Positions 24,592 through 35,016 are shown, counted from the first letter of the stretch. The stretch is DNA of 64,000 nucleotides from Micrococcales bacterium (GCA_009779195.1 WRET01000007.1:1-64000), one strand, 5' to 3'. Numbers and translations: made by a program. The notes: generated by a model not told the origin, from the sequence alone.

Positions 24592-26418
24592 ATGTCCGTG
24601 AACGTCGTCATCGACCCGCTCACCCGTATCGAGGGTCACCTGCGCGTCGAGCTGGAGCACGCCAACGGCGTCATCGCCAAGGCGTGGAGCGAGACCACCC
24701 AGTTCCGTGGTCTAGAAGAGATCGTCAAGAACCGCGACCCGCGTGACGTGTGGGCGTTCCTCCAGCGGATCTGCGGGGTGTGCACCTCCGTGCACGCCAT
24801 CGCCTCGATCTCCGCCGTGGAGAACGCCCTCGGGATCGTCCCGCCCGAACAGGCGCGCCGCATCCGTGACATCGTCCTGGGCGCCCAAGAGGTCCAGGAC
24901 CACGTCATCCACTTCTACCACCTGCACGCCCTGGACTGGGTGGACGTGGTCTCGGCCGCGTCGGCCGACCCGGCCGAGGCGTTGGAGTTCGCCAGGTCGA
25001 TCGGTTCGACCTGGAAGGGCAACACCCTCGAGCGCTTCACCGCCGTGCGCGACAAGGTCGTCGAGATCGCCGAGTCTGGCCAGCTGTCCATCTTCACCGG
25101 CGGCTACTGGGGCCACGAGGCGTACAAGCTGCCGCCTGCGGCGAACCTCATGGCCGTCTCGCACTACCTCGACGCGCTGGAGTTCCAGCGGTCGGTCATC
25201 CGTATCGTCACGACGTTCGGTGGCAAGAACCCGCACCCGAACTTCCTCGTCGGCGGTATGGCGTGCAGTATCGACCCGAACCGTTCGGAGTCGATCAACC
25301 AGGTCCAGCTCGACCAGGTCCAGAAGTGGATCGACGAGACGCTCGAGTTCGTCAACACCTGCTACGTGCCTGACGGGCTGGCGATCCTCAGCGTCTACGG
25401 CGGGCCGAACCGCCCCGACCCGGCCTCCCCGGACTGGTTCACCATCGGTGCGACCGCACCGAACTTCCTGGCGTTGGGACGCTCCGGTGCCATCTACTCC
25501 GGCGACCCGGCCAAGGCCAACGTCGACCGCGACAACGACCTGCACCGCGACCTGGTGCCTGGTGTGGTGCTCGACGGCGAGCTCAAGCTCAAGGCTTTCG
25601 ACCCCCGGCTGCTCACCGAGTCCATCACCTCGGCCTGGTACACCTACGCCGACGGCAAGAAACAGCTCCACCCGAGCGAAGGCGAGACCAGCGTCAAGTA
25701 CACCGGCCCCAAGCCGCCGTACCCACCCGCAGCGGAAGGCGACTTCCTCGCCGACTCCAAGGACGGCAAGTACACCTGGTGCAAGGAACCGCGTTACGAC
25801 GGCCGTGCCATGCAGGTCGGCCCAGCTGCGCGTGTGCTGTCGGCCTACCTCCAGGGCGACAAAGACACTGTCGACCTGGTCAACACAGCCGTCGAGGTGC
25901 TCGGTATCGAGCCGGGACAGCTGAACTCCACCGCTGGGCGCACCCTGGCCCGTGCGGTCGAGGCGGCCACAGCGGCCAAACGCCTGAACGAGACCTTCGC
26001 CCAGTTCGCCGAAGCCCTCAAAGGCGGGGACATCGACGTGTTCGACGGGTCCAAGTGGGACCCGTCGACGTGGCCCAAGGACGAGGTGCACGGGTACTCG
26101 TTCGTCGAGGTCGCCCGCGGCAACCTCAGCCACTGGGTGTCCATCAAGGGCGGCAAGGTCACGCGGTACCAGGCCGTCGTGCCGACCACCTGGCTGGCCA
26201 GCGGGCGTGACCCCAACGGCGTCGCTGGCCCCTACGAGGAGGCTCTGGGCGGCGACTCCGCCCTGGCTGCGATCCCGTGGGCCACGCCGCACCCGCTGAT
26301 CGACCCCGAACAGCCGGTGGAGGTCATGCGGACCATCCACTCGTTCGACCCGTGCATGTCGTGCGCTGTGCACCTGCTCGACCCTGACGGCAACGAGCTG
26401 GGAGTCGTGACGTCATGA
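24592..26418 (+). CDS. [NiFe]-hydrogenase large subunit, group 1
   Basis: The 608-residue catalytic subunit splits H2 at a Ni-Fe(CN)2CO centre. The L1 motif RICGVCTSVHA lies at about residue 58 and the L2 motif DPCMSCAVH near the C-terminus, supplying all four Cys ligands. A 14-residue peptide (LLDPDGNELGVVTS) follows the His and should be removed by the endopeptidase encoded two genes downstream. Length and motifs are normal for an uptake enzyme. It overlaps the cytochrome b gene by 4 nt (ATGA). The upstream small subunit carries the Tat signal for both. Confidence 0.97.
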   Translation: MSVNVVIDPLTRIEGHLRVELEHANGVIAKAWSETTQFRGLEEIVKNRDPRDVWAFLQRICGVCTSVHAIASISAVENALGIVPPEQARRIRDIVLGAQEVQDHVIHFYHLHALDWVDVVSAASADPAEALEFARSIGSTWKGNTLERFTAVRDKVVEIAESGQLSIFTGGYWGHEAYKLPPAANLMAVSHYLDALEFQRSVIRIVTTFGGKNPHPNFLVGGMACSIDPNRSESINQVQLDQVQKWIDETLEFVNTCYVPDGLAILSVYGGPNRPDPASPDWFTIGATAPNFLALGRSGAIYSGDPAKANVDRDNDLHRDLVPGVVLDGELKLKAFDPRLLTESITSAWYTYADGKKQLHPSEGETSVKYTGPKPPYPPAAEGDFLADSKDGKYTWCKEPRYDGRAMQVGPAARVLSAYLQGDKDTVDLVNTAVEVLGIEPGQLNSTAGRTLARAVEAATAAKRLNETFAQFAEALKGGDIDVFDGSKWDPSTWPKDEVHGYSFVEVARGNLSHWVSIKGGKVTRYQAVVPTTWLASGRDPNGVAGPYEEALGGDSALAAIPWATPHPLIDPEQPVEVMRTIHSFDPCMSCAVHLLDPDGNELGVVTS

Positions 26419-27644
26419 CCGCAAGCGACGAAGCCGTGCGGGTGCAGGTCCCGCGGCTCCAGGTCGGCGACGTGGTGAGCGTCGGCGGCCTGAGCCATGG
26501 GCGTCTCGTCGCTCTGGCTGCCGCTGGGCAGCCCAGCGCGGACGACCCTGTGGGCGAGGCGCTCGGCCGGTCGTTGGAAGAACAACACCCAGGTATCCCT
26601 GCTGCCGCGGTGGCCGACGAGGATATCGACCGTGCAAGCACGGACCGGCGCTACAGCCTGGTCCGGGTGCGAGAGTTGTCGATGCCCTCAGGCGGTTCCC
26701 GCGACGTGATGGTCATGAGCGGCGAGTTCGCCGCGGTGCTCGGTGACAGCACCTCCAGCCGGGCTTCTGCGGCGTTGCTGCGCCGTAACGCCCGGCGGAC
26801 GGTGGCCCGCGAAGGGCGTCCGTTCACCGTGGCTGCGGCGCCGGTGTCTGCCGACGGCACTGTCGGGGAGTACCGGCTGCAAGGGTTCGTCGGGTTGCAC
26901 CCGGTCGGCCCGCGCTACGACCACGTCGACGACCCGGACGAGTCGTACGTCAGGGTCTACCTGTGGTCGGCGTTGCTGCGCTGGCAGCACTGGCTCAACG
27001 TGGCGCTGATCCTCACCCTGTCGGTCACCGGCTACCTCATCATGACCCCCTCGCTGCTGCCCACGGCTGCTGTGCGGGTCGGCGAGGCGTCGGGGTACAC
27101 CATGGGCTGGGTGCGCAACATCCACTTCGCCGCAGCGTTCACCTGGCTGGTCCTCGCTCTGGCACGGCTGGTCCTGGCGTTCTTGTCCTCCGACCGTTTC
27201 CTGCGGTGGCCGACGTTCTGGCCGCTGAAGTCCAAGGCAGACTTCCGTCACCTGGGCCAGGTCGTGTCGCACTACGCCCTCGTCCGGCGTGAGGCGCCGT
27301 TGTACCTGGCGCACAACCCGCTGCAGCAGCTGGCGTACACCGCGCTGTACGTCATCGCGCTGCTCCAGATGGCCTCCGGGTTCGTGCTGTACTCGCTGTA
27401 CGAGCGGACAGGCGGGATCTGGTCGGTCGTCGGCGACATCGGCTTCTGGGGCTGGGGGACCCCCGGGATCCGGTTGTTCCACGCCGTGTCCATGTTCGTC
27501 ATCTGGGCGTTCGCCATCATGCATGTCTACATGGCACTGCGGGCTGACGCTCTCGAACGCCGCGGTGGGATCTCTGCCATGATCAACGGCGGCGTGTGGC
27601 TTCCGCGGGGTTCCAAACCCGTCGACGCCCCTGAGGTTGAGTGA
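26415..27644 (+). CDS. Hydrogenase cytochrome b subunit with P-type-ATPase-N-domain-like extension
   Basis: A 409-residue protein. Residues about 180-400 are the usual Ni/Fe-hydrogenase b-type cytochrome: YLWSALLRWQHWLNVALILTLSVTGYLI, HFAAAFTWLVLALARL, LYVIALLQMASGFVLY and RLFHAVSMFVIWAFAIMHVYM, with the heme-binding His. It transfers electrons to quinone. Residues 1-175 form a soluble domain absent from ordinary HyaC-type subunits (about 230 residues). Its order of motifs (LVALAAAGQPSADDPVGEAL, then VMVMSGEFAAVLG, then ARRTVAREGRPFTVAAAPVSADG and LQGFVGLHP) parallels the nucleotide-binding domain of P-type ATPases. The N-domain reading is an inference. Start codon overlaps the large-subunit stop. 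Confidence 0.9.
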   Translation: MTASDEAVRVQVPRLQVGDVVSVGGLSHGRLVALAAAGQPSADDPVGEALGRSLEEQHPGIPAAAVADEDIDRASTDRRYSLVRVRELSMPSGGSRDVMVMSGEFAAVLGDSTSSRASAALLRRNARRTVAREGRPFTVAAAPVSADGTVGEYRLQGFVGLHPVGPRYDHVDDPDESYVRVYLWSALLRWQHWLNVALILTLSVTGYLIMTPSLLPTAAVRVGEASGYTMGWVRNIHFAAAFTWLVLALARLVLAFLSSDRFLRWPTFWPLKSKADFRHLGQVVSHYALVRREAPLYLAHNPLQQLAYTALYVIALLQMASGFVLYSLYERTGGIWSVVGDIGFWGWGTPGIRLFHAVSMFVIWAFAIMHVYMALRADALERRGGISAMINGGVWLPRGSKPVDAPEVE

Positions 27645-28144
27645 ACGACGCACAGTGGGATGCCCCGCCCACACCGGTGACGGTGCTGGGCGTGGGCAAC
27701 CCCATCATGGCCGACGACGGGACCGGCCCTGAGCTGTTGACGCGTCTGCGCGCGCAGCGGCCGGACCCGCGCGTCGGATACGTCGACGGCGTCACCGGCG
27801 GTATGGAGCTGCTCCCGGTGGTTACCGAGGCCACACGGCTGCTGGTGCTCGACGCGGTCGCCGGTGCCACACCCGGGCAGGTCGTGCGCCTGTCCGGCGA
27901 CCAGCTGCCCCGGCTGCTGTCAGGCCAGCTGTCGCCGCACCAGGTGGGTCTGCTCGACGTGTTCTCCGCCGCCCGGCTGCTGGACCGTGAGCCTGAGCAG
28001 ATCGAGGTCGTGGGGATCGTCCCGGCCAAGGTCGAGATGAGCGTCGGCCTGTCCGCTGCGGTCACCGCGGCGCTGGGCGACGCTGTCGGCGCGGCTGTCG
28101 CGGTGCTCGACGGCTGGTTGGCCGACCTGGACGGTCAGCCGTGA
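27641..28144 (+). CDS. Hydrogenase maturation endopeptidase (HyaD/HybD family)
   Basis: A 167-residue protease that removes the C-terminal peptide of the large subunit after Ni insertion. Motifs: VLGVGNPIMADDGTGPEL (first metal-sensing acidic residue, Asp in place of the Glu of HybD), LLVLDAVAGATPG (second Asp) and LSPHQVGLLDVF (His), the three Ni-probing ligands. The GTG start overlaps the cytochrome b stop by 4 nt. Its 3' end overlaps that of hypA2 on the opposite strand by 10 nt. Confidence 0.93.
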   Translation: MNDAQWDAPPTPVTVLGVGNPIMADDGTGPELLTRLRAQRPDPRVGYVDGVTGGMELLPVVTEATRLLVLDAVAGATPGQVVRLSGDQLPRLLSGQLSPHQVGLLDVFSAARLLDREPEQIEVVGIVPAKVEMSVGLSAAVTAALGDAVGAAVAVLDGWLADLDGQP

Positions 28145-28500
28145 GGTTCGGCCGGGACGTCGAGGTCAGCATGGGTGACTGCCAGCTCGCGTCCGCGCAC
28201 CAGCTGTCCGGTCGTCGTACCGCACACCGGGCACTCGAGCGCGAAGAACTGGTCGATCGGCTGCTCCGCCGCGCACGACGGGCACCACACCGCCGCCTGC
28301 ACCATCTCCACGTCCAGCCGCGCGCCTGCCACGACGGTCCCGGCTGTGGCGATCGGCCACGCCCCGTCCAACGCCTCAGGCACTGCCCCCGACAGGCTCC
28401 CCACCCGGATCCCCACCGCTTCGACCCCTGTGGCACCAGCCTCGGCTGCCACCTTCTCCACAGCAGCCACCACCGACCGCAACAACCCCAGCTCGTGCAC
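28135..28500 (-). CDS. hypA: Second HypA nickel metallochaperone
   Basis: A 121-residue HypA: MHELGLLRSVV with His2 nickel ligand, the zinc site CPSC...CPVC, and normal length, so it is intact. It shares the fold but only modest identity with the copy at 22409-22807. It is the only gene of the locus read against the structural genes between 23169 and 35016: it converges with the protease gene and its GTG start is 14 nt from the start of the large-subunit-like gene. Perhaps the two HypA copies serve different conditions (inference). Confidence 0.92.
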   Translation of the reverse strand: MHELGLLRSVVAAVEKVAAEAGATGVEAVGIRVGSLSGAVPEALDGAWPIATAGTVVAGARLDVEMVQAAVWCPSCAAEQPIDQFFALECPVCGTTTGQLVRGRELAVTHADLDVPAEPHG

Positions 28501-28514
28501 GCCCCCATGGTGGC

Positions 28515-29843
28515 ATGGTTCACGGGGTCGGTTCGGCGATCGGAGACCCGGTGAGCCAGCGCTGGGTGCTCGACGAGATCGTCGACGCGTACGGGGCCAC
28601 TGTCGTGGTGGAACGTGACGCGCAGGGCAGGGCGTCAGCGGCGCGCTTCGACCTGACAGGGTTGCCCAGGGTGGACGCCATGCTCACCGGACAACCCGTG
28701 GGCGGGGTTCCTGCGCTCGTAGAACGCTTGTGCGGGATCTGCCCGGCGGCGCACCACCTGGCCGGGGTCAGGGCGTTGGAGGCTCTGGCGACGACGACCC
28801 CGACCCCAGCAGGCACAGCGGTGCGGGCGCTGCTGCACCACGGCGCCACGATCGAGACCCACGCCGCGCGCCTGGCCGTCGTCGACCCGCAGGGTGCGAT
28901 GACGTTGCGGACGTTCGGCAAGGCTGCGGCGGCTGCGGCAGGGTCCCCTGGGCACTTCCCTGCGACAGCGGTCGTCGGGGGAGTGGCTGGTCTCGTGCCG
29001 TCGTCGGCCTGTGACGAGCTGGCTGCGAGCGCAGGGCCAGCCCTGGAGGCTGCTGTGGCCATCGCCGGCCAAGAGCTGAGCACCGGGGCGGCCGGGCACC
29101 CCTACCGGGGTGCGGACGTCGCCTTGGTGGGCTCTGACGGCCATCCGGACCTGCTGGGCGAACGGCTGAGGGTGGTCGCGGCCGACGGGACCGTCGTCGA
29201 ACCGTCCGCCGCGCCCGCTGGGTGGGACGACCTCGTCGTCGAGTCGGTCCCCGGTGCCCCCGCACCACGTCCCTACCTGGTCGCGCTCGGTCCGAGCGAC
29301 GGCGGGTACAGGGTGGGCCCGGTCTCCCAGCTGCGGGTCGGCACGTTGACCACACCTGTGGCCGCTGGGCTGCAGGCACAGTGGGCAGCAGCGGGAGCAG
29401 GGGCGCGTGTGGCACGGGCCATCATCACCGTGCACTGCGTGGAGGCAGTCGCAGCAGCAGTGTCTGGCGGGACGCTCACCGAAGGGGACCCGCAGGCCGC
29501 CCCCGGCGGGTTCGACCAGCCCGGGGTGGGTGTGGGTTGGGCGGACGGTCCACGGGGCCTGCTCGTCCACCGCTACGTCACCGACGGCAGCGGAACACTG
29601 ACCCAGGCGATGATCCTCACTCCGACGGCCCAGAACGAACGCTGGCTCGCCGAGCTGTTGCTGGACGCTGTCGACCACCCGGGCGCTGCCGGCGCCGATG
29701 GTGTCGTAGCAGGTCAGCCCGCGTTGGAGGAAGCCGTCCGCGAGGCGGACCCGTGCCTGCCGGTCACCAGCGCCCCCATCGGGGGGATGGGTCTGACGGT
29801 GGCGACCGTGGCAGCATCTGAACCCCGACGAGGGAGCAGCTAG
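28515..29843 (+). CDS. Degenerate [NiFe]-hydrogenase large-subunit paralogue (HupK/HoxV-like)
   Basis: A 442-residue protein related to large subunits. The N-terminal L1 motif is kept (ERLCGICPAAHHLAGVRALE), while the C-terminal L2 motif reads EADPCLPVTSAPIGG: the first Cys remains, the second is gone, and there is no cleavable tail. The segment LVHRYVTDGSGTLTQAMILTPTAQN resembles HoxH-type subunits. Proteins like HupK/HoxV that lost part of the Ni ligands act as scaffolds for Fe(CN)2CO transfer, so an assembly role is likely (inference). It is followed without a gap by hypC (stop TAG, then ATG). Confidence 0.85.
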   Translation: MVHGVGSAIGDPVSQRWVLDEIVDAYGATVVVERDAQGRASAARFDLTGLPRVDAMLTGQPVGGVPALVERLCGICPAAHHLAGVRALEALATTTPTPAGTAVRALLHHGATIETHAARLAVVDPQGAMTLRTFGKAAAAAAGSPGHFPATAVVGGVAGLVPSSACDELAASAGPALEAAVAIAGQELSTGAAGHPYRGADVALVGSDGHPDLLGERLRVVAADGTVVEPSAAPAGWDDLVVESVPGAPAPRPYLVALGPSDGGYRVGPVSQLRVGTLTTPVAAGLQAQWAAAGAGARVARAIITVHCVEAVAAAVSGGTLTEGDPQAAPGGFDQPGVGVGWADGPRGLLVHRYVTDGSGTLTQAMILTPTAQNERWLAELLLDAVDHPGAAGADGVVAGQPALEEAVREADPCLPVTSAPIGGMGLTVATVAASEPRRGSS

Positions 29844-30098
29844 ATGTGCGTGTCGATCCCCGCCCGGATCGTGCAGATCACCGAGGGCGCGATGACGATG
29901 GCCGAGGTCGAGGTGGCCGGCCAGGTCGAGACCTGCTGCCTGGCGTACCTGCCGGACGCCGGGGTGGGTGACCACGTGCTGGTCCAGAACGGGTTCGCTG
30001 TGGAGCTGCTCGACCCCCAGGCCGCCGCGGAGTCGCTGGCCGCGTTCGTGGCCTTGGGGCTGGTCCCCGGGGGCGCAGCCCTCGGCGACGAAGGCTGA
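29844..30098 (+). CDS. hypC: Hydrogenase maturation chaperone HypC (copy 1)
   Basis: An 84-residue protein starting MCVSIPARIV; the N-terminal Cys2 binds the Fe(CN)2CO unit with HypD and then contacts the large-subunit precursor. The conserved core continues with VEVAGQVETCCLAYLPDAGVGDHVLVQNGFAVELLD. It begins directly after the stop of the large-subunit paralogue. A second hypC is at 32514; one may be specific for the paralogue/scaffold (inference). Confidence 0.93.
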   Translation: MCVSIPARIVQITEGAMTMAEVEVAGQVETCCLAYLPDAGVGDHVLVQNGFAVELLDPQAAAESLAAFVALGLVPGGAALGDEG

Positions 30099-30109
30099 AC
30101 GGTCTCGCT

Positions 30110-32491
30110 GTGCGGCGCACGCTGCTGGTCACGGGGGTCGTCCAAGGCGTCGGTTTCCGTCCGCACGTCTACCGGCTGGCTGTCGGTCTGGGTGTGGTCG
30201 GTTCGGTGCGTAACACCGCAGCAGGGGTGGTGGTCGACGCGCAGGCACCAGCGGCGGTCCTTGACGAGCTGGCCCGGCGCATCGCGTCCGACGCCCCGCC
30301 GCTGGCTGAGATCCGCTCGGTACGCACCCAGGACGAGACCAGCGACGACCCAGACCTCGCTGGTTTCGCCATCGTCGCCTCAGCAGACGCCGACGGGCCC
30401 CGCGCCACCGTCCCACCCGACTGCGCGGTGTGCGACGACTGCCTCACCGAGCTGTTCGACCCGGCTGACCGCCGCTACCGCCATCCGTTCATCACCTGCA
30501 CGAACTGCGGCCCACGGTTCACGATCATCACCGGTGTCCCCTACGACCGCCCGAAAACCTCGATGGCCGCCTTTGCCATGTGCCCGGCCTGCGCCGGGGA
30601 GTACCAGGACCCCGCCGACCGCCGGTTCCACGCCCAGCCCGTGGCCTGCCCCGGCTGCGGCCCCCACCTGTGGACCGACGACGGCACCGGCCGCGGCACC
30701 CCCGGGGACGAGACCGCCCTCGCACAGGCCCAGCAGGTCCTGGCCGACGGCGGGACTGTTGCGGTCAAAGGTCTGGGCGGGTACCACCTGGCGTGCCGTG
30801 CCGACGACGAGAGCGCCGTGCAGCGGCTACGGGACCGCAAGCACCGCCCCGACAAACCCTTCGCCCTCATGGCCGTCGACCTGGCCTCCGCGAAGCGCCT
30901 CGTGACGCTCGACGAGCCGGCAGCCGCGCTCCTGACCGACCCTGCCCGTCCTGTCGTCCTGGCCCCTCGTCGGCCGGGTGCCCTGGTGGCTGACGCTGTG
31001 GCCCCCGGAACGCCTGAGCTTGGCGTCATGCTCGCCTACACCCCGGTGCACCACCTGCTCATGCACCCAGGCCCCTCAGGTGCACCGGTGTGCGACGTGC
31101 TCGTCATGACCTCGGCGAACCTGTCCGACGAACCGCTGTGCTACCGCGACGACCAGGCGGACCTGTTGCTCACCCTGGCTGACCTGGTGCTGGGTCACGA
31201 CCGGCCTATCGTCACCCCCTGCGACGACTCGGTGTTCCGTGTGGTCGACGGACAGCCGTACCCCGTACGACGTTCGCGCGGCCACACCCCCCTGCCGGTG
31301 CGGCTGGACCACGCCGGCCCAGCCACGTTCGCCGTGGGCGCCGAGCTGAAGAACACTGTGTGCGTCCTCGACGGCCGCGACGCCGTGTGCTCCCAGCACC
31401 TGGGAGACATGGCCGGCTGGGAGTCGCAGCAGGTGCTCGCCGCGACATCCGCGCACGTCATGGACCTGTACGAGGTCGGTGCGACCCGTTGGGCCGCCGA
31501 CGCCCACCCCGCCTACCAGACCCGTGCCTGGGCGCAGCGCTTCGCCCAGGTCCCGCTCGTCGAGGTCCAGCACCACCGCGCCCACGTCGCGTCGCTGCTG
31601 GCCGAGAACCACCTTGTCGGCACGCCGCTGCTCGCCGCCTGTTTCGACGGCACCGGCTATGGCGACGACGGCGCCGCCTGGGGAGGTGAGTGGCTCCTCG
31701 CCGACGAGCACGTCCCCCAGCGCGGTCAGTCGGCCATTGCACGTGTGGCGTCGTTGGCGCCTGTCGCCATGGTCGGCGGCGACCGTGCTGTCCGCGAACC
31801 GTGGCGTCTGGCCCTCGCCCACCTCCACCACGCCGGTGTCGACTGGTCCGACGACCTGCCCCCGGTTGCCCACGCCGACCCGTCGGCCCGCCAGGTCCTG
31901 GCCCAGCTCCTGGACCGCTGGACCCCCGCAGCACGAGGAACCGTCCCTGGCGTCGTGGCGACGACGTCCATGGGCCGCCTGTTCGACGCTGTCGCATCCC
32001 TGCTCGGCGTCCGCCACGAGATCACCTACGAAGCCCAGGCGGCTGTCGACCTGGAGACCCTCGCAGCCACCGCCATACCCGGGTCAGACCCGTTGCGCTG
32101 GACGGGTGACCAGGGTGTCGCCAGCGCAGGTGGTTGGGGCCCGGCTACCAGCCAATACCTTGGTGACCAGCGTAGACACATCCTCGACCCGGCCGGAGCC
32201 ATCGCGGCGTTGGTCCGTGGACTCGCAGATGGTCAGGACCGGGCCGCGCTCGCGCTAGGGTTCCATGTCTGGGTGTGCCGTGCCGTGGTGGCTGCGGCGC
32301 AGCACGTCCGCACAACCCACGTCGGGCTGACCGGCGGGGTGTTCGCCAATGTGCTTCTCGTGCGCCAGTGCACCGCGCTGCTGCACGAGGCAGGGTTCGA
32401 GGTGGTCCGCCACCACCTGGTGCCGTGCAACGACGGTGGTCTGAGCCTCGGCCAGGCTGTCCTGGCGGCCGCGCACGACGTGAGTCGCTGA
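30110..32491 (+). CDS. hypF: Carbamoyltransferase HypF
   Basis: A 793-residue enzyme that uses carbamoyl phosphate and ATP to make the carbamoyl adenylate passed to HypE for cyanide-ligand synthesis. Domains in order: acylphosphatase (VTGVVQGVGFRPHVYRLA), two zinc fingers (CAVCDDC...CTNCGPRF and CPACAGEY...CPGCGPHLW), YrdC-like domain (about residues 200-390, KGLGGYHLACRADDE, KHRPDKPFALM) and a Kae1-like C-terminal domain (VQHHRAHVASLLAENHL, CFDGTGYGDDGAAWGGE, LTGGVFANVLLV). Full length. GTG start 12 nt after hypC. Confidence 0.97.
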   Translation: MRRTLLVTGVVQGVGFRPHVYRLAVGLGVVGSVRNTAAGVVVDAQAPAAVLDELARRIASDAPPLAEIRSVRTQDETSDDPDLAGFAIVASADADGPRATVPPDCAVCDDCLTELFDPADRRYRHPFITCTNCGPRFTIITGVPYDRPKTSMAAFAMCPACAGEYQDPADRRFHAQPVACPGCGPHLWTDDGTGRGTPGDETALAQAQQVLADGGTVAVKGLGGYHLACRADDESAVQRLRDRKHRPDKPFALMAVDLASAKRLVTLDEPAAALLTDPARPVVLAPRRPGALVADAVAPGTPELGVMLAYTPVHHLLMHPGPSGAPVCDVLVMTSANLSDEPLCYRDDQADLLLTLADLVLGHDRPIVTPCDDSVFRVVDGQPYPVRRSRGHTPLPVRLDHAGPATFAVGAELKNTVCVLDGRDAVCSQHLGDMAGWESQQVLAATSAHVMDLYEVGATRWAADAHPAYQTRAWAQRFAQVPLVEVQHHRAHVASLLAENHLVGTPLLAACFDGTGYGDDGAAWGGEWLLADEHVPQRGQSAIARVASLAPVAMVGGDRAVREPWRLALAHLHHAGVDWSDDLPPVAHADPSARQVLAQLLDRWTPAARGTVPGVVATTSMGRLFDAVASLLGVRHEITYEAQAAVDLETLAATAIPGSDPLRWTGDQGVASAGGWGPATSQYLGDQRRHILDPAGAIAALVRGLADGQDRAALALGFHVWVCRAVVAAAQHVRTTHVGLTGGVFANVLLVRQCTALLHEAGFEVVRHHLVPCNDGGLSLGQAVLAAAHDVSR

Positions 32492-32513
32492 TCACACCAG
32501 AAGGGATGACGGT

Positions 32514-32836
32514 ATGTGCCTGGGGATCCCCGGCAAGGTGGTGCGGATCTGGGACGACCGCGGCACCCTCATGGCCGACGTCGACTTCGGCGGAGCCACC
32601 AAAGACGTGTGCCTGGCCTACCTGCCTGACCTGCAGGTCGGTGACTACACCATCGTCCACGCCGGTTTCGCGCTCACCCAGCTCGACGAGGAGTCGGCCA
32701 TCGCCTCGCTCACCGCGTTCCGCGAGCTGGGCATGCTGGAGGCCGAGCTCGGTATCACCTTCAGCGACGGCGAACCTCCAGAGGCCCGCGTTGTCGAGAC
32801 CCCCGCCGCGGAGACACCCGCTGTCGAGGAGACACT

Positions 32837-32840
<4 letters not shown>
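32514..32840 (+). CDS. hypC: Hydrogenase maturation chaperone HypC (copy 2)
   Basis: A 108-residue HypC with [10 protein letters not shown] (Cys2), [38 protein letters not shown] and a C-terminal extension of about 20 residues rich in Glu, Pro and Val. The AGAAGGGATGACGGT upstream gives a ribosome site. Its stop overlaps the hypD GTG by 4 nt, so this copy is likely the HypD partner. Confidence 0.94.
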
Positions 32841-33939
<1,099 letters not shown>

Positions 33940-33940
<1 letters not shown>

Positions 33941-35016
33941 TGTCACAGGACCTGCCGATCGCCCCGCTCGACGTGACCGCGTGGACGTGCCCGGTGCCGT
34001 TGCGGCACACGGACACGATCGTCTTGGGCCACGGTGGTGGGGGAGTGCTGTCAGGCGAGCTGATCGAGCACCTGTTCCTGCCTGCCCTGGGCGGTGCGAC
34101 CAACGCGGAGATGCGTGACTCAGCAGTCCTCGACGCCCCAGGTGGTCGACGTCTGGCGTTCACCACTGACTCCTATGTCGTCTCGCCGCTGTTCTTCCCC
34201 GGTGGGTGCATCGGCGACCTGGCGGTCAACGGCACGATCAACGACCTGGCCATGTCCGGTGCCCAGCCGTTAGCCCTGTCCGCAGGGTTCATCTTGGAAG
34301 AGGGTCTGGCCACTGACGTCCTGGGCCGTGTGGCCACCGCGATGGGCGCCGCGGCTCGTGCGGCGGGGGTGCCGGTCGTCACCGGTGACACCAAAGTCGT
34401 CGACCGCGGCAAAGCCGACCAGCTGTTCGTCAACACCGCAGGTATCGGTGTGGTCCCCGACGGGGTCGACGTGCGTCCGTCGCGTGCCACCCCCGGCGAT
34501 GTCGTCCTGGTCTCTGGCAATGTCGGTGAGCATGGTGTGGCGGTCATGTCGCTGCGCGAGGGTATCGAGTTCGGAACGACCCTGGCCTCGGACACCGCGC
34601 CGCTGCACGGCCTGGTCGCAGCCCTGCTCGCCGCTGTGCCCGAGGTGCACGTCCTGCGTGACCCCACCCGCGGTGGTGTCGCCGGAACCCTGTGCGAGAT
34701 CGCCGAGGTCGCCGACGTCGGTGTCGAGCTCGAAGAGCCCGCCGTCCCCGTCCCCGAAGCAGTGGCGGCCGCGTGCGGTTTCCTCGGGCTCGACCCCCTG
34801 CACGTGGCCAACGAAGGCAAGCTCGTCACCATCGTCCCGGCCGCCCACGCCGACGCAGCCCTCGCGGCTCTCCAGTCCCACCCCCTGGGCACCCACGCCG
34901 CCATCATCGGCACCGTCGTACCCGACCACCCCGGGCTCCTCGTCGCCCGTTCTTCCCTCGGCGCCGGACGCGTCGTCTCCCGTCCGTTGGGCGAACAGCT
35001 CCCTCGCATCTGCTGA
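33940..35016 (+). CDS. hypE: Carbamoyl dehydratase HypE
   Basis: A 358-residue ATP-dependent dehydratase that converts a carbamoyl group on its terminal Cys to thiocyanate, the cyanide source for the Fe ligand. It ends PRIC, with the essential C-terminal Cys intact. Other motifs: LGHGGGGVLSGELIE, TTDSYVVSPLFFPGGCIGDLAVNGTINDLAMSGA, VTGDTKVV and DPTRGGVAGTLCEIA. I chose the ATG overlapping the hypD stop; the ORF-track start lies far inside hypD. Last gene of the hydrogenase locus. Confidence 0.96.

Noticed and set aside
28135-28500. hypA2 as a pseudogene because it is antisense within the locus
   Set aside because: All functional residues (His2, two CxxC) and the full length are intact.
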